Below, one piece after another: positions 40,927 through 48,922 of a stretch of DNA of 49,697 bases. The position numbers and the translations under genes were made by a program. The stretch is from positions 1-49,697 of the forward strand of contig NZ_BBJJ01000052.1 in assembly GCF_000739815.1 (NCBI RefSeq), written 5' to 3'. Under the pieces are notes generated by a model. That model worked only from the letters and a program-made list of their open reading frames with translations. It was not told where the DNA came from and did not search any database. Every line of letters starts with the position of its first letter. Positions within the stretch are counted from its first letter, which is position 1. The DNA is from Paraburkholderia mimosarum LMG 23256 = NBRC 106338 (GTDB lineage Bacteria; Pseudomonadota; Gammaproteobacteria; Burkholderiales; Burkholderiaceae).

Positions 40927-42402
40927 TTACATTTCCTCGGCCCACGACAGGTTCTCGCGCGCGAGCAGCGCCGACGATGCCGCCGGCCCGAACGTGCCCG
41001 ACGTGTAAGTGCGCGGGCGGTCGTTCAGTTCCTTCCAGCCGTGCAGGATCGGCTCGACCCACTTCCATGCGGCTTCCAGTTCGTCGCGGCGCATGAAGTG
41101 CGTGAGGCGCCCGCGAATCACGTCGATCAGCAGGCGCTCGTAGGCTTCCGCGCGGCGCTCGGGAATGGCCTGCTGGAGATCGAGGTTCAGGCTCACCGGC
41201 AGCATGTTCATGCCGCTGCCCGGTTCCTTCGCGAGCATCTGCAACTGGATCGATTCTTCGGGCTGAAGCTGGATCACTAGACGATTGCCGTAATTGCGCG
41301 GACCGCTCGGGAAGATCGAGAACGGCAGGTCCGCGAATTCGATCACGATCTCCGACTGGCGCTTCTGCAAGCGCTTGCCGGTGCGCAGGAAGAACGGCAC
41401 GTTGGCCCAGCGCCAGTTGTTGATGTGCGCGCGCAGCGCCACGAACGTTTCGGCCTTGCTGTCGGCCGGCACGTTGTCTTCTTCGAGGTAGCCCTTCACC
41501 GGCTGGCCGTCCACGGCGCCCGCCGCGTATTGGCCGCGCACGGTGTCCCGCGCGATATCGGCGAGCGACATCGGGCGCAGCGAGCGCAGCACCTTGAGCT
41601 TTTCGTCGCGCACGGCGTCCGGGTCGAGCGAAACGGGCGGCTCCATTGCCACGATGCACAGCAGTTGCAGCAGGTGGTTCTGCACCATGTCGCGCAGCGC
41701 ACCCGTGTGATCGTAGAAGCCCGCGCGGCTGCCCACGCCCACCGTTTCCGCCACCGTGATCTGCACGCTGCGGATGTACGGCGCCTGCCAGAGCGGCCCG
41801 AAGATCGGGTTGCCGAAGCGCAGCACCATCAGGTTCTGCACCGTTTCCTTGCCCAGATAGTGGTCGATCCGGTAGATCTGCGACTCGGCGAAATGCCGGC
41901 CCACCGACTCGTTGATCTGCTGCGCCGAGGCGAGATCGTGGCCGAGCGGTTTTTCGAGCACCACACGCGAGCTGCCGTCGACGAGGCCGCCCGTCGTGAG
42001 GTTGTCGCAAATCGTCGTGAAGAGTTCGGGCGACGTCGAGAGATAGAACACGCGCAGCGCATGCTCGCGCGACGCCGCCTTCAGGTTCGCGTAGTCGGCG
42101 GGCGCGTTCACGTCGATGATCACGTACTGGAACAGGTTCAGATAGCGGTCCCACGCCTGCGCGTCGAACGCTTTGGCATCGATGAACGGACGCGACTGCT
42201 CGTCCATGAAGCTGCGGTAGTCGTCGATCGTCCAGTTCTTGCGGCCCACGGCGATGATGCGCGTTTCGGGCGGCAGGTTGCCGTGCAGGTGCGCCATGTA
42301 GAGCGCGGGCAGCAGTTTGCGCGCGGCCAGGTCGCCTCCGCCGCCGAAAATGATCATGTCGACGGGCTGTTCGGGCAAGGCTTGGGCAGGCTGATTCGTC
42401 AT
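40927..42402 (-). CDS. zwf: Glucose-6-phosphate 1-dehydrogenase
   Basis: Zwf (491 residues) oxidises glucose-6-phosphate to 6-phosphogluconolactone, making NADPH for the pentose-phosphate and Entner-Doudoroff routes. The active-site signature RIDHYLGKE is at residues 178-186, with VVLEKPLGHDL before it and MVQNHLLQLLCIVAMEPP and NVPFFLRTGKRL after. The coenzyme loop reads IIFGGGGDLAARKLLPALY, a variant of the usual GASGDLTKRKL. No good ribosome binding site is seen before the ATG at 42402, so the start could be slightly different. pgl, edd or hexR, often adjacent in Burkholderia as I recall, are not in this window. Confidence 0.97.
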   Translation of the reverse strand: MTNQPAQALPEQPVDMIIFGGGGDLAARKLLPALYMAHLHGNLPPETRIIAVGRKNWTIDDYRSFMDEQSRPFIDAKAFDAQAWDRYLNLFQYVIIDVNAPADYANLKAASREHALRVFYLSTSPELFTTICDNLTTGGLVDGSSRVVLEKPLGHDLASAQQINESVGRHFAESQIYRIDHYLGKETVQNLMVLRFGNPIFGPLWQAPYIRSVQITVAETVGVGSRAGFYDHTGALRDMVQNHLLQLLCIVAMEPPVSLDPDAVRDEKLKVLRSLRPMSLADIARDTVRGQYAAGAVDGQPVKGYLEEDNVPADSKAETFVALRAHINNWRWANVPFFLRTGKRLQKRQSEIVIEFADLPFSIFPSGPRNYGNRLVIQLQPEESIQLQMLAKEPGSGMNMLPVSLNLDLQQAIPERRAEAYERLLIDVIRGRLTHFMRRDELEAAWKWVEPILHGWKELNDRPRTYTSGTFGPAASSALLARENLSWAEEM

Positions 42403-42520
42403 GGCAGGTCGGAGGTGGCGCGCGCTCGGGTCTGCGCTTTGGGCTCGCTCTGGATTCGCTCAGGGCTCACTTTGGGCTCATCCATGCGGCTTTCGGGCGG
42501 GGACGCTCGCGCGCGGTTGC

Positions 42521-42554
42521 AAAAGCCGCGCCCGTCACGAGAACGGGGCGCGGC
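42521..42554 (-). terminator. Probable terminator of mntH
   Basis: On the minus strand GCCGCGCCC (42554-42546) pairs with GGGCGCGGC (42533-42525), extendable with one bulge, and is followed by TTTT (42524-42521). It lies about 140 bases past the mntH stop. Confidence 0.55.
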
Positions 42555-42694
42555 GAAAACGCTAATGGTGCATGGTTTCGCCCGAGTTTGCACGCGTGGC
42601 GCGAAGGGGCCGTTGCGCGGCACGCTCACATCGATAAACCGACCGGCCGTTCATTTTGACGATCGCGCGGGCATCCGGCTTTTTTACGCGCGCG

Positions 42695-44038
42695 TCACCC
42701 GAGTCCAGGCAGCGCCCCGCCGAAGGTCACCAGCAGCAGCGCAACGTTGAGCACGAGCACGACGAGCGCGCCCGCAGCGGCGCCAATCGCCGTGAGCGCG
42801 CGATTGCGATGCGGCCCCATGATGTCGGCGCGGCACGTGAGCCAGACGAGCGCGGCCATCGGGAACGGCAGCGCGAGGCTCAGCACGACCTGGCTCATCA
42901 CGAGCGCCTCGGTCGCGTTCACGCCGAGCGCCACGACGACGAAGCTCGGCACCATCGTCACCGCGCGGCGCAGCCATAGCGGAATGCGGAAGTTCACGAA
43001 GCCCTGCATGATCATTTGCCCGGCGAGCGTGCCGACCACGGAGCTGGAAATGCCCGAGGCGATCAGCGAGACGAGGAAGATGCTCGCGGCGGCCGCGCCC
43101 AGCAGCGGGGCGAGCGTGCGGTAGGCGGTCCCGATTTCGGCGACATCGGCATAGCCCTGGTGGAAGGCGCCCGAGGCCATGACCACCATCGCCATGTTGA
43201 TGAGGCCGGCCACCGAAAGCGCGACCACGACTTCGACGTTAGAAAACTTCACGAGGCGCGCGCGCTCGGTGTCGTCGCGCGCGAGCACGCGCGCCTGGGT
43301 GAGCCCGGAGTGCAGGAAGAGTGCATGCGGCATCACCGTTGCGCCGATGATGCCCACCGCGATCGTCACGGCTTGCGCATCGGGCAGGCGCGGCGTGGCG
43401 AGCTGGCGGAGGAGAGTCGGCCACTCGACGGGCGCGATGAAAAGTTCGAGCACATAGCAGATGCCGATCACACCCACGAGCGCGCCGATCACGAGTTCGA
43501 GCGGCCGGAAGCCCGCGCGCTCCAGAAACAGCAGCGCATAGGTCACGACAGCGGTGACGGCCATGCCCGCCAGCAGCGGCAGATGAAAGAGCAGCGCGAG
43601 GCCGATCGCGCCGCCGAGAAATTCGGCGAGATCGGTGGCCATGGCCGCGATTTCGCTCACGATCCACATGAGCCACACGAGCGGCGCGGGCAGCGTGTCG
43701 CGGCACAGTTCGGCGAGATTGCGGCCCGTGGCGATGCCGAGCTTCGCCGAGAGCCCCTGGAAAAGCATGGCGATCACATTGGCGAGCAGTACCACCCACA
43801 GCAGCGCATAGCCGTAGCGCGCGCCGGCCTGGATGTTGGTCGCGAAATTGCCGGGGTCGATATAGGCGACGGAGACGACCACGGCCGGACCCGCGAGCGG
43901 CAGCAGAAGGGCGACGCCGCGGCGGCGTCCTTCGAGCGCTTCGCGCACTGCGGCGGCCGTGCTGCGGGTCAGGCCGTCGGGGGCGCGCACGGCGGTGTCC
44001 GCGCTATCTGCGCGGTCTTCGCGGGCGCGATGGTCCAT
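42695..44038 (-). CDS. mntH: Nramp family divalent metal (Mn2+/Fe2+) transporter
   Basis: A 447-residue proton-coupled importer of manganese or iron with 11 helices. The metal-binding DPGNFATNIQAG of TM1 is at residues 61-72 and the matching IIGATVMPHALFLHSGL of TM6 lies mid-protein. The proton-pathway region includes SEIAAMATDLAEFLGGAIGL. GAGAAG lies close to the ATG at 44038. The N-terminal 35 residues are hydrophilic and extra compared with E. coli MntH. No clear MntR, Mur or Fur box could be recognised in the 237 bases upstream, which are shared with the divergent beta-propeller gene. Confidence 0.95.
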   Translation of the reverse strand: MDHRAREDRADSADTAVRAPDGLTRSTAAAVREALEGRRRGVALLLPLAGPAVVVSVAYIDPGNFATNIQAGARYGYALLWVVLLANVIAMLFQGLSAKLGIATGRNLAELCRDTLPAPLVWLMWIVSEIAAMATDLAEFLGGAIGLALLFHLPLLAGMAVTAVVTYALLFLERAGFRPLELVIGALVGVIGICYVLELFIAPVEWPTLLRQLATPRLPDAQAVTIAVGIIGATVMPHALFLHSGLTQARVLARDDTERARLVKFSNVEVVVALSVAGLINMAMVVMASGAFHQGYADVAEIGTAYRTLAPLLGAAAASIFLVSLIASGISSSVVGTLAGQMIMQGFVNFRIPLWLRRAVTMVPSFVVVALGVNATEALVMSQVVLSLALPFPMAALVWLTCRADIMGPHRNRALTAIGAAAGALVVLVLNVALLLVTFGGALPGLG

Positions 44039-44275
44039 GCAACTTCTCGCGAGAGTTAGGGTCTGTACGCGCAGCCCATCGCCGTAACCGTCGCATCGCG
44101 TGGCTGCAAATGCGTTGCACAGGCGTCATCGGAATCGGGGCCTCACACGTTAAGCAGGCAATCCGCGCGCCTACCTTAGCGGTATCTCAGCACAAACCGG
44201 CGCCGCGCGCCTTCGCTGCAGTTTCTCCCTTACGAAATGCCTCAATTCCCGATCTTTTCGCTTACACCGGCGCGC

Positions 44276-45274
44276 ATGAAAAAAACGCTCGCGACTGCGC
44301 TGCTGAATTGCGGCCTCATCGGCGGCCTTGCATGGGGCGCGCTCGCCCACGCCGACGACAAGGTCATCGTGCTCGATTCGGGCGAGGCCAGGCTCTCGCT
44401 CATCGACGAGGCGAGCCGCACCGTGGTCGGCACCGAGCCCACCGGCAAGGAGCCGCATCACCTGATGATCACGCCCGACGGCAAGTCGCTGATCGTCGCC
44501 GATTCGGTGTCGAACGACCTGCTGTTCCTCGACCCGCATACGGGGCAGGTGCAAAGCCGCCTGGAAGGCATCGAAGATCCGTACCAGCTCGGCTTTTCGC
44601 CCGACCACAAATGGTTCGTGACCGCGGGCCTGCGCCTCGACCGCGTGGACGTATACCGCTACGACGGCAAGAACCTCACGCTCGCGAAACGCATCGCGCT
44701 CGGGAAAACGCCGAGCCACATCACCTTCGCCTCGGACAGCAAGACCGCGTTCGTGACGCTGCAGGACACGGGCGAAGTGGCCGCCATCGATCTGCCGACG
44801 CAAACGGTGCTCTGGAAGCTGCCCGTGGGCAGCACGCCCGCGGGCCTGTGGATGACGCCGGGCGACAAGTACCTGCTGGTCGGCATGACGGGCGAGGACG
44901 ACGTGGCCGTGGTGGACTGGCACAACCGCACGGTCGTGAAAAGGATCCAGACCGGCCGTGGCGCGCATAACTTCCGCAATCTCGACGACGGCACGCATGT
45001 GGCCGTCTCGAACCGCGTGGAAAGCACGATCAGCATTCTCGACTACACCACGCTCACGAAGGTCGGCGACATCACGGGCCTGCGTCCCGGCCCCGACGAC
45101 ATGGAGCTGTCCGCCGACAAGCGCTACCTGTGGGTGACGTTCCGTTTCGCGAGACACGTGGGGATCATCGACCTGAACACGCGCCAGCTGATCGACACCA
45201 TTGCGGTGGGCCGTTCGCCGCACGGCATCTATTTCGCGAACCGCGCGCCCGTCTACGCGCCCAACCCGGATTGA
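44276..45274 (+). CDS. Periplasmic YVTN/NHL-type beta-propeller protein
   Basis: A 332-residue exported protein. The signal peptide MKKTLATALLNCGLIGGLAW ends with GALAHA before DDKVIVL. The rest is a series of propeller blades with recurring motifs (GKEPHHLMITPDGKSLIVAD, PSHITFASDSKTAFVT, TPAGLWMTPGDKYLLVG, DDMELSADKRYLWVTF, SPHGIYFANRAP), about seven in all. The ATG at 44276 is chosen for the signal peptide; an upstream ATG at 44237 would bury it. Neither has a strong ribosome binding site. A membrane hydroxylase gene follows after 13 bases, so they are likely co-transcribed. Such propellers often bind partners or small molecules; the function is not known. Confidence 0.88.
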   Translation: MKKTLATALLNCGLIGGLAWGALAHADDKVIVLDSGEARLSLIDEASRTVVGTEPTGKEPHHLMITPDGKSLIVADSVSNDLLFLDPHTGQVQSRLEGIEDPYQLGFSPDHKWFVTAGLRLDRVDVYRYDGKNLTLAKRIALGKTPSHITFASDSKTAFVTLQDTGEVAAIDLPTQTVLWKLPVGSTPAGLWMTPGDKYLLVGMTGEDDVAVVDWHNRTVVKRIQTGRGAHNFRNLDDGTHVAVSNRVESTISILDYTTLTKVGDITGLRPGPDDMELSADKRYLWVTFRFARHVGIIDLNTRQLIDTIAVGRSPHGIYFANRAPVYAPNPD

Positions 45275-45287
45275 TGCAGGAGTCCGA

Positions 45288-46295
45288 ATGATCGATACGC
45301 TGATTTCGCAGGCCGACAACCTCGTGTCGTGGCTGCAGACGCTCGTCTACGTGGACGTGGTGCAGCCGGCCTTCTACAAGATCGGCCTGATGGGCTACGA
45401 CGAGGACACCTACGACGCGCTGTACTGGGTGATCGTGGGCGTGCTGCAGGTTTGCGCGTCGTATCTGCTGCTGCGCCCGCTCGAAGCGTTGCGACCCGCG
45501 GAGCAATGGCGCGACCGCAAGGCGCTGCGCGCCGACGTCTGGTACACGTGGATCGCCAAGCTAGGCATCCTGAACATCGCGTTCTTCTTTCTGTTGACGC
45601 CGTTGTTCAATCACTGGCAGAGCCTGATGGCGATCTACAGCGTCCCGAACATCGAAGTGGACAGTCTGTGGCCCGGCGTGACCGACAAGCCGCTGGTGTC
45701 GTTCCTGATCTATCTCGTCGTGCTCGACTTCGCGGGCTACTGGTATCACCGCTGGCAGCATCGCTTCGGCGTGTGGTGGGAGCTGCACGCCGTGCACCAT
45801 AGCCAGCAGCAGATGTCGATGTGGTGCGACGATCGCAATCATTTCCTCGACGATGTTCTTCAGGCCGCGTTTTTCGCTGGCATCTCGCTCTTCATCGGCG
45901 TGCAGCCCGCGCAGTTCGTCGTGCTCGTGGCAATGAGCAACTTCATGCAGAGCGTGCAGCACGTGAACGCGCGCCTCGATTTCGGATGGCTGCTCGAACG
46001 GATCGTCGTGAGCCCGGCGTTTCACCGCCGTCATCATGCGATCGGCTACGGGCACGAAGGCACGCGCTACGGCTGCAACTTCGGCGTGCTGTTTCCCTGG
46101 TGGGACATGATGTTCCGCACCGCGTCGTGGAGCAAGGCGCAGGAACCCACCGGCATTCGCGACCAGTTGCCCGCGCCGCACGGCAAGGGCGTGAGCTATG
46201 GCGAAGGGCTGCTCGCCCAGCAGTGGTTCGCGCTGGTGCGCATTGCGCGCCGGCTGGCGGGCAAGGGCTATCCGATGGGAGATGCGGCGCGCTGA
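45288..46295 (+). CDS. Sterol desaturase / fatty-acid hydroxylase family membrane di-iron protein
   Basis: A 335-residue integral membrane protein of the fatty-acid hydroxylase superfamily. Three or four N-terminal helices precede the eight-histidine di-iron set: YHRWQHRFG, ELHAVHHSQQQM and SPAFHRRHHAIGYG, with a final FGVLFPWWDMMF. AGGAG is seven bases before the ATG at 45288, which lies 13 bases after the beta-propeller stop; the two look like one operon. It would hydroxylate or desaturate a lipid using oxygen and an electron donor. Lipid substrate and donor are unknown. A GC hairpin with T-rich tail follows at 46327. Confidence 0.93.
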   Translation: MIDTLISQADNLVSWLQTLVYVDVVQPAFYKIGLMGYDEDTYDALYWVIVGVLQVCASYLLLRPLEALRPAEQWRDRKALRADVWYTWIAKLGILNIAFFFLLTPLFNHWQSLMAIYSVPNIEVDSLWPGVTDKPLVSFLIYLVVLDFAGYWYHRWQHRFGVWWELHAVHHSQQQMSMWCDDRNHFLDDVLQAAFFAGISLFIGVQPAQFVVLVAMSNFMQSVQHVNARLDFGWLLERIVVSPAFHRRHHAIGYGHEGTRYGCNFGVLFPWWDMMFRTASWSKAQEPTGIRDQLPAPHGKGVSYGEGLLAQQWFALVRIARRLAGKGYPMGDAAR

Positions 46296-46326
46296 TCGTG
46301 GCGGCGCACGTTGCGGGTTCTTTCGT

Positions 46327-46357
46327 GAGGCGGTCTTCGGGCCGCCTCGTTTCGTTT
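46327..46357 (+). terminator. Probable terminator after the hydroxylase gene
   Basis: GAGGCGG (46327-46333) pairs with CCGCCTC (46342-46348) around an 8-base loop, followed by GTTTCGTTT. It is 31 bases past the hydroxylase stop and before the aroG promoter region. Confidence 0.6.
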
Positions 46358-46379
46358 CGGAGGCTGCCGGCGCGCCGGA

Positions 46380-46388
46380 TGCGATAAT
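46380..46388 (+). promoter_or_regulatory. Candidate extended -10 promoter element for aroG
   Basis: TGCGATAAT is an extended -10 (TG-n-GATAAT) 45 bases before the aroG start codon. No good -35 is seen at 17 bases, which extended -10 promoters tolerate. Confidence 0.4.
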
Positions 46389-46433
46389 CGTGGCTTGATC
46401 CCCCATGCATCTAGCCCGTAGCTGGAGAACATC

Positions 46434-47561
46434 TTGAGCCGTATCGACAATCCGCAGCACGACCAGGAAGTCGGCGTGGCCGACGCCACCCAGGACACGA
46501 CCCGCATCGACGACACGCGCATCGGCGCCGTGCGTCCGCTCATTTCGCCCGCGCTGCTGCTCGACGAGCTGCCCGTGCCGCAGGAGACGCAGACGCTCGT
46601 CGAAACGAGCCGCGGCGAGATCGCCGAGGTGCTCGCGCAGCGCGACGACCGGCTCGTGGTGGTGGTGGGTCCGTGCTCGATCCACGACCACGACCAGGCC
46701 ATCGAATACGCGAAGCTACTCAAGGCGAAGGCCGACACGCTCGAGGACGATCTGCTGGTCGTCATGCGCGTGTACTTCGAGAAGCCGCGCACGACGGTGG
46801 GCTGGAAGGGCTATATCAACGATCCGCGTCTGGACGGCAGCTTCCGCATCAACGAGGGCCTGCGCGCGGCGCGCCAGCTGCTGCTCGACATCAACGCGCT
46901 GGGCCTGCCCACGGCCACGGAATTTCTCGATCTGCTGAGTCCGCAATTCATCGCCGACCTCGTCGCGTGGGGCGCGATCGGCGCGCGCACGACCGAGAGC
47001 CAGAGCCATCGTCAGCTGGCCTCGGGCCTTTCGTGCCCGATCGGCTTCAAGAATGGCACCGACGGTGGCGTGCAGGTGGCCACCGACGCCATCGTCGCCG
47101 CGCGCGCGAGCCACGCATTCATGGGCATGACGAAGATGGGCATGGCCGCCATCTTCGAAACGCGCGGCAACGACGACTGCCACGTGATCCTTCGCGGCGG
47201 CAAGAGCGGGCCGAACTACGATGCGGCCTCCGTGGCGGCGTGCTGTGCGTCGCTCGCTAAGGCGGGGCTGCGCGAGCAGGTCATGATCGACTGCTCTCAT
47301 GCGAACTCGAACAAGGCGCATCAGCGGCAGATCGACGTCGCGCGCAACATCGGCGAGCAGCTCGAAGGCGGCGAAAAGCGCATCGTCGGCGTGATGATCG
47401 AGAGCCATCTCGAAGAGGGCCGCCAGGATCTGAAGCCGGGCGTGCCGCTTCAGCGCGGCGTGTCGATTACCGATGCGTGCATCAGCTGGGCGCAGACGGC
47501 GCCCGTGCTCGATGGGCTGGCGCAGGCAGTGCGGGCGCGGCGCAAGGCCGTTGCGGGCTGA
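46434..47561 (+). CDS. aroG: 3-deoxy-7-phosphoheptulonate (DAHP) synthase, class I
   Basis: Condenses phosphoenolpyruvate and erythrose-4-phosphate in the first step of the shikimate pathway, in the cytoplasm. The 375-residue protein is the class I (AroFGH) type: VVVVGPCSIHDHDQAIEYAK, MRVYFEKPRTTVGWKGYINDP, GLPTATEFLDLLSPQ, GARTTESQSHRQLASGLS, GFKNGTDGGVQVA, VMIDCSHANSNKAH (metal His) and VGVMIESHLEEG. The start is TTG at 46434 with GGAGAA eight bases upstream, so the formal first residue is Met. The N-terminal 40 residues carry a hydrophilic extension. Feedback specificity (Phe, Tyr or Trp) cannot be assigned with confidence; AroG-like is the best guess. Confidence 0.96.
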   Translation: MSRIDNPQHDQEVGVADATQDTTRIDDTRIGAVRPLISPALLLDELPVPQETQTLVETSRGEIAEVLAQRDDRLVVVVGPCSIHDHDQAIEYAKLLKAKADTLEDDLLVVMRVYFEKPRTTVGWKGYINDPRLDGSFRINEGLRAARQLLLDINALGLPTATEFLDLLSPQFIADLVAWGAIGARTTESQSHRQLASGLSCPIGFKNGTDGGVQVATDAIVAARASHAFMGMTKMGMAAIFETRGNDDCHVILRGGKSGPNYDAASVAACCASLAKAGLREQVMIDCSHANSNKAHQRQIDVARNIGEQLEGGEKRIVGVMIESHLEEGRQDLKPGVPLQRGVSITDACISWAQTAPVLDGLAQAVRARRKAVAG

Positions 47562-47628
47562 GGACGGCGCTTCGGGAAGCCGCCTTCGATCGAAACCGCC
47601 CGCAAGCGGATGAACCGCGGGTCGGCGA

Positions 47629-48285
47629 CTATCGCGCCTTCCCGCGACTTCCTTTCTTCGCTGATGAAGCGCGCGGCGCTTCCTTGACCGGCGCCGCGAC
47701 CGCCACGCTCGCACTCCACTGCTCGAGCCACGAAAGCGCATCGGCATACGCGAGGAAATGCTGAAGATAGCCCGGCGAGACTTCGCGCATGAGCGAGAGC
47801 GCGCGATGCACGAGGCTGCTCGAATTGAGCGGCCCCGCGTTCCTCGGCACCTGGTCCAGCGACTGGCGCAGCTGCTTTTCGGTGCGTACGCGCGACCAGG
47901 TTTTGCGGAAGTATTCGACCAGCTCCGGGTCCGGCTCGTGCCGCGCGCTTCCCGCCGGTCGCGCCGGCTCCACGCGCGCGAGCGAATCGACGAGGCGGCC
48001 CAGCTCGCTCCTCGCCGGCTCGTCGCCCAGCACGCGCGTGGTCTTCGATGTCCCGCGCGCGAGGTCGCCGGCGAAGGCGTCGAGCAGTTCCGCCAGGCGC
48101 GCGTCCATGAGGCGCCGCGCTTCACCCGCGTGCGCGGCGGCGCGCCGCTCCAGCGCCTCGATCAAATGAAAGCGAATCGGGTCGAGCTGGTCGGCGCCGC
48201 GCGCGCGCCAGACGTCGAGCAGGGCGCGCGCGCCGGATGCCTCGGGCGCGGCAGGCGCTCGATGCGGGCCCGCGTCATTCACCAT
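47629..48285 (-). CDS. DUF2894 domain-containing protein
   Basis: A 218-residue soluble protein that fits DUF2894: ALLDVWRARGADQLDPIRFHLIEALERRAAAHAGEARRLMDARLAELL near the N-terminus, and YFRKTWSRVRTEKQLRQSLDQVPRNAGPLNSSSLVHRALSLMREVSPGYLQHFLAYADALSWLEQW as the conserved core. The C-terminal tail is basic and rich in Ala, Ser and Lys. Its ATG at 48285 overlaps the end of the OmpA-like gene by 11 bases, so it is the last gene of the leftward DUF802/OmpA/DUF2894 operon. No function is known; close coupling suggests a cytoplasmic partner or assembly factor of that membrane complex. Confidence 0.88.
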   Translation of the reverse strand: MVNDAGPHRAPAAPEASGARALLDVWRARGADQLDPIRFHLIEALERRAAAHAGEARRLMDARLAELLDAFAGDLARGTSKTTRVLGDEPARSELGRLVDSLARVEPARPAGSARHEPDPELVEYFRKTWSRVRTEKQLRQSLDQVPRNAGPLNSSSLVHRALSLMREVSPGYLQHFLAYADALSWLEQWSASVAVAAPVKEAPRASSAKKGSRGKAR

Positions 48286-48922
48286 GCTTGCCCTCGCCGA
48301 CAGTCGGCCGCGGCACCGGCGCGATCTCGACGCGGCGGTTTTTCGCGCGGCCCGCTTCGTCGGTGTTCGCGCTCACCGGCTGCTCCGAGCCGAACGCGGC
48401 CGCGAACACCGACTTGGCCGGAACGCCCTGATCGATGAACGCGCGTGTGACCGTCAGCGCGCGTTCGGCCGAAAGCTCCCAGTTGTCGGCGAAGCGGCGG
48501 TTGCCCGCGTGCACCTGCTGATCGTCGGCGAAACCGCTCACCATCAGGATCTCGTCGCGGCTCTTCAAATACGCCGCGAGCGGCCCCGCGAGGCTCTTGA
48601 GCAGATCGCGGCCCTGCGGCGTCAGCTGGTCCGAGTTCAGCGCGAACAGCACGCTGCCGCTGATGCCGATGCGCCCGTTCACGAGCGTCACGCGCCCGGC
48701 GGCGAGCGGGCCCGCAAGCGCCTCTTCGAGCGTCTTGCGCCGCTGCGTCTCGGCCTTGCGCTGCTTGACCTCGTCGGCGAGGCGGCTCGACAGTTCGAGC
48801 TGCATGCCGACCACGCCCACGAGGATCAGCAGGAACGCGCCCAGCAGCACCGACATCAGGTCGGCGAACGCGGGCCAGACCGGCGCGGCGGGGGCCGCGC
48901 CGCCGTCGATTTCGTCGTTCAT
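48275..48922 (-). CDS. MotB/ZorB-like OmpA-family membrane protein
   Basis: A 215-residue inner-membrane protein with one N-terminal helix and a periplasmic OmpA-like peptidoglycan-binding domain. The helix (WPAFADLMSVLLGAFLLILVG, about residues 16-36) has the MotB-type pattern W-x-x-F-A-D-L-M with Asp21 placed like the proton-carrying Asp of flagellar stators. A charged linker (about 43-65) follows. The OmpA domain spans about 90-205: SVLFALNSDQLTPQGRDLL, SGFADDQQV, NWELSAERALTVTRAFI and KNRRVEI, with the Asp and Arg that contact peptidoglycan present. The ATG at 48922 overlaps the DUF802 stop (ATGA). It probably forms a complex with that coiled-coil protein. Confidence 0.92.
   Translation of the reverse strand: MNDEIDGGAAPAAPVWPAFADLMSVLLGAFLLILVGVVGMQLELSSRLADEVKQRKAETQRRKTLEEALAGPLAAGRVTLVNGRIGISGSVLFALNSDQLTPQGRDLLKSLAGPLAAYLKSRDEILMVSGFADDQQVHAGNRRFADNWELSAERALTVTRAFIDQGVPAKSVFAAAFGSEQPVSANTDEAGRAKNRRVEIAPVPRPTVGEGKHGE

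Noticed and set aside
47585..47594. TTCGATCGAA palindrome after aroG as a regulator site or terminator
   Set aside because: Short, no T-run, lies in a 3' flank; such 10-base palindromes are expected by chance in 50 kb.
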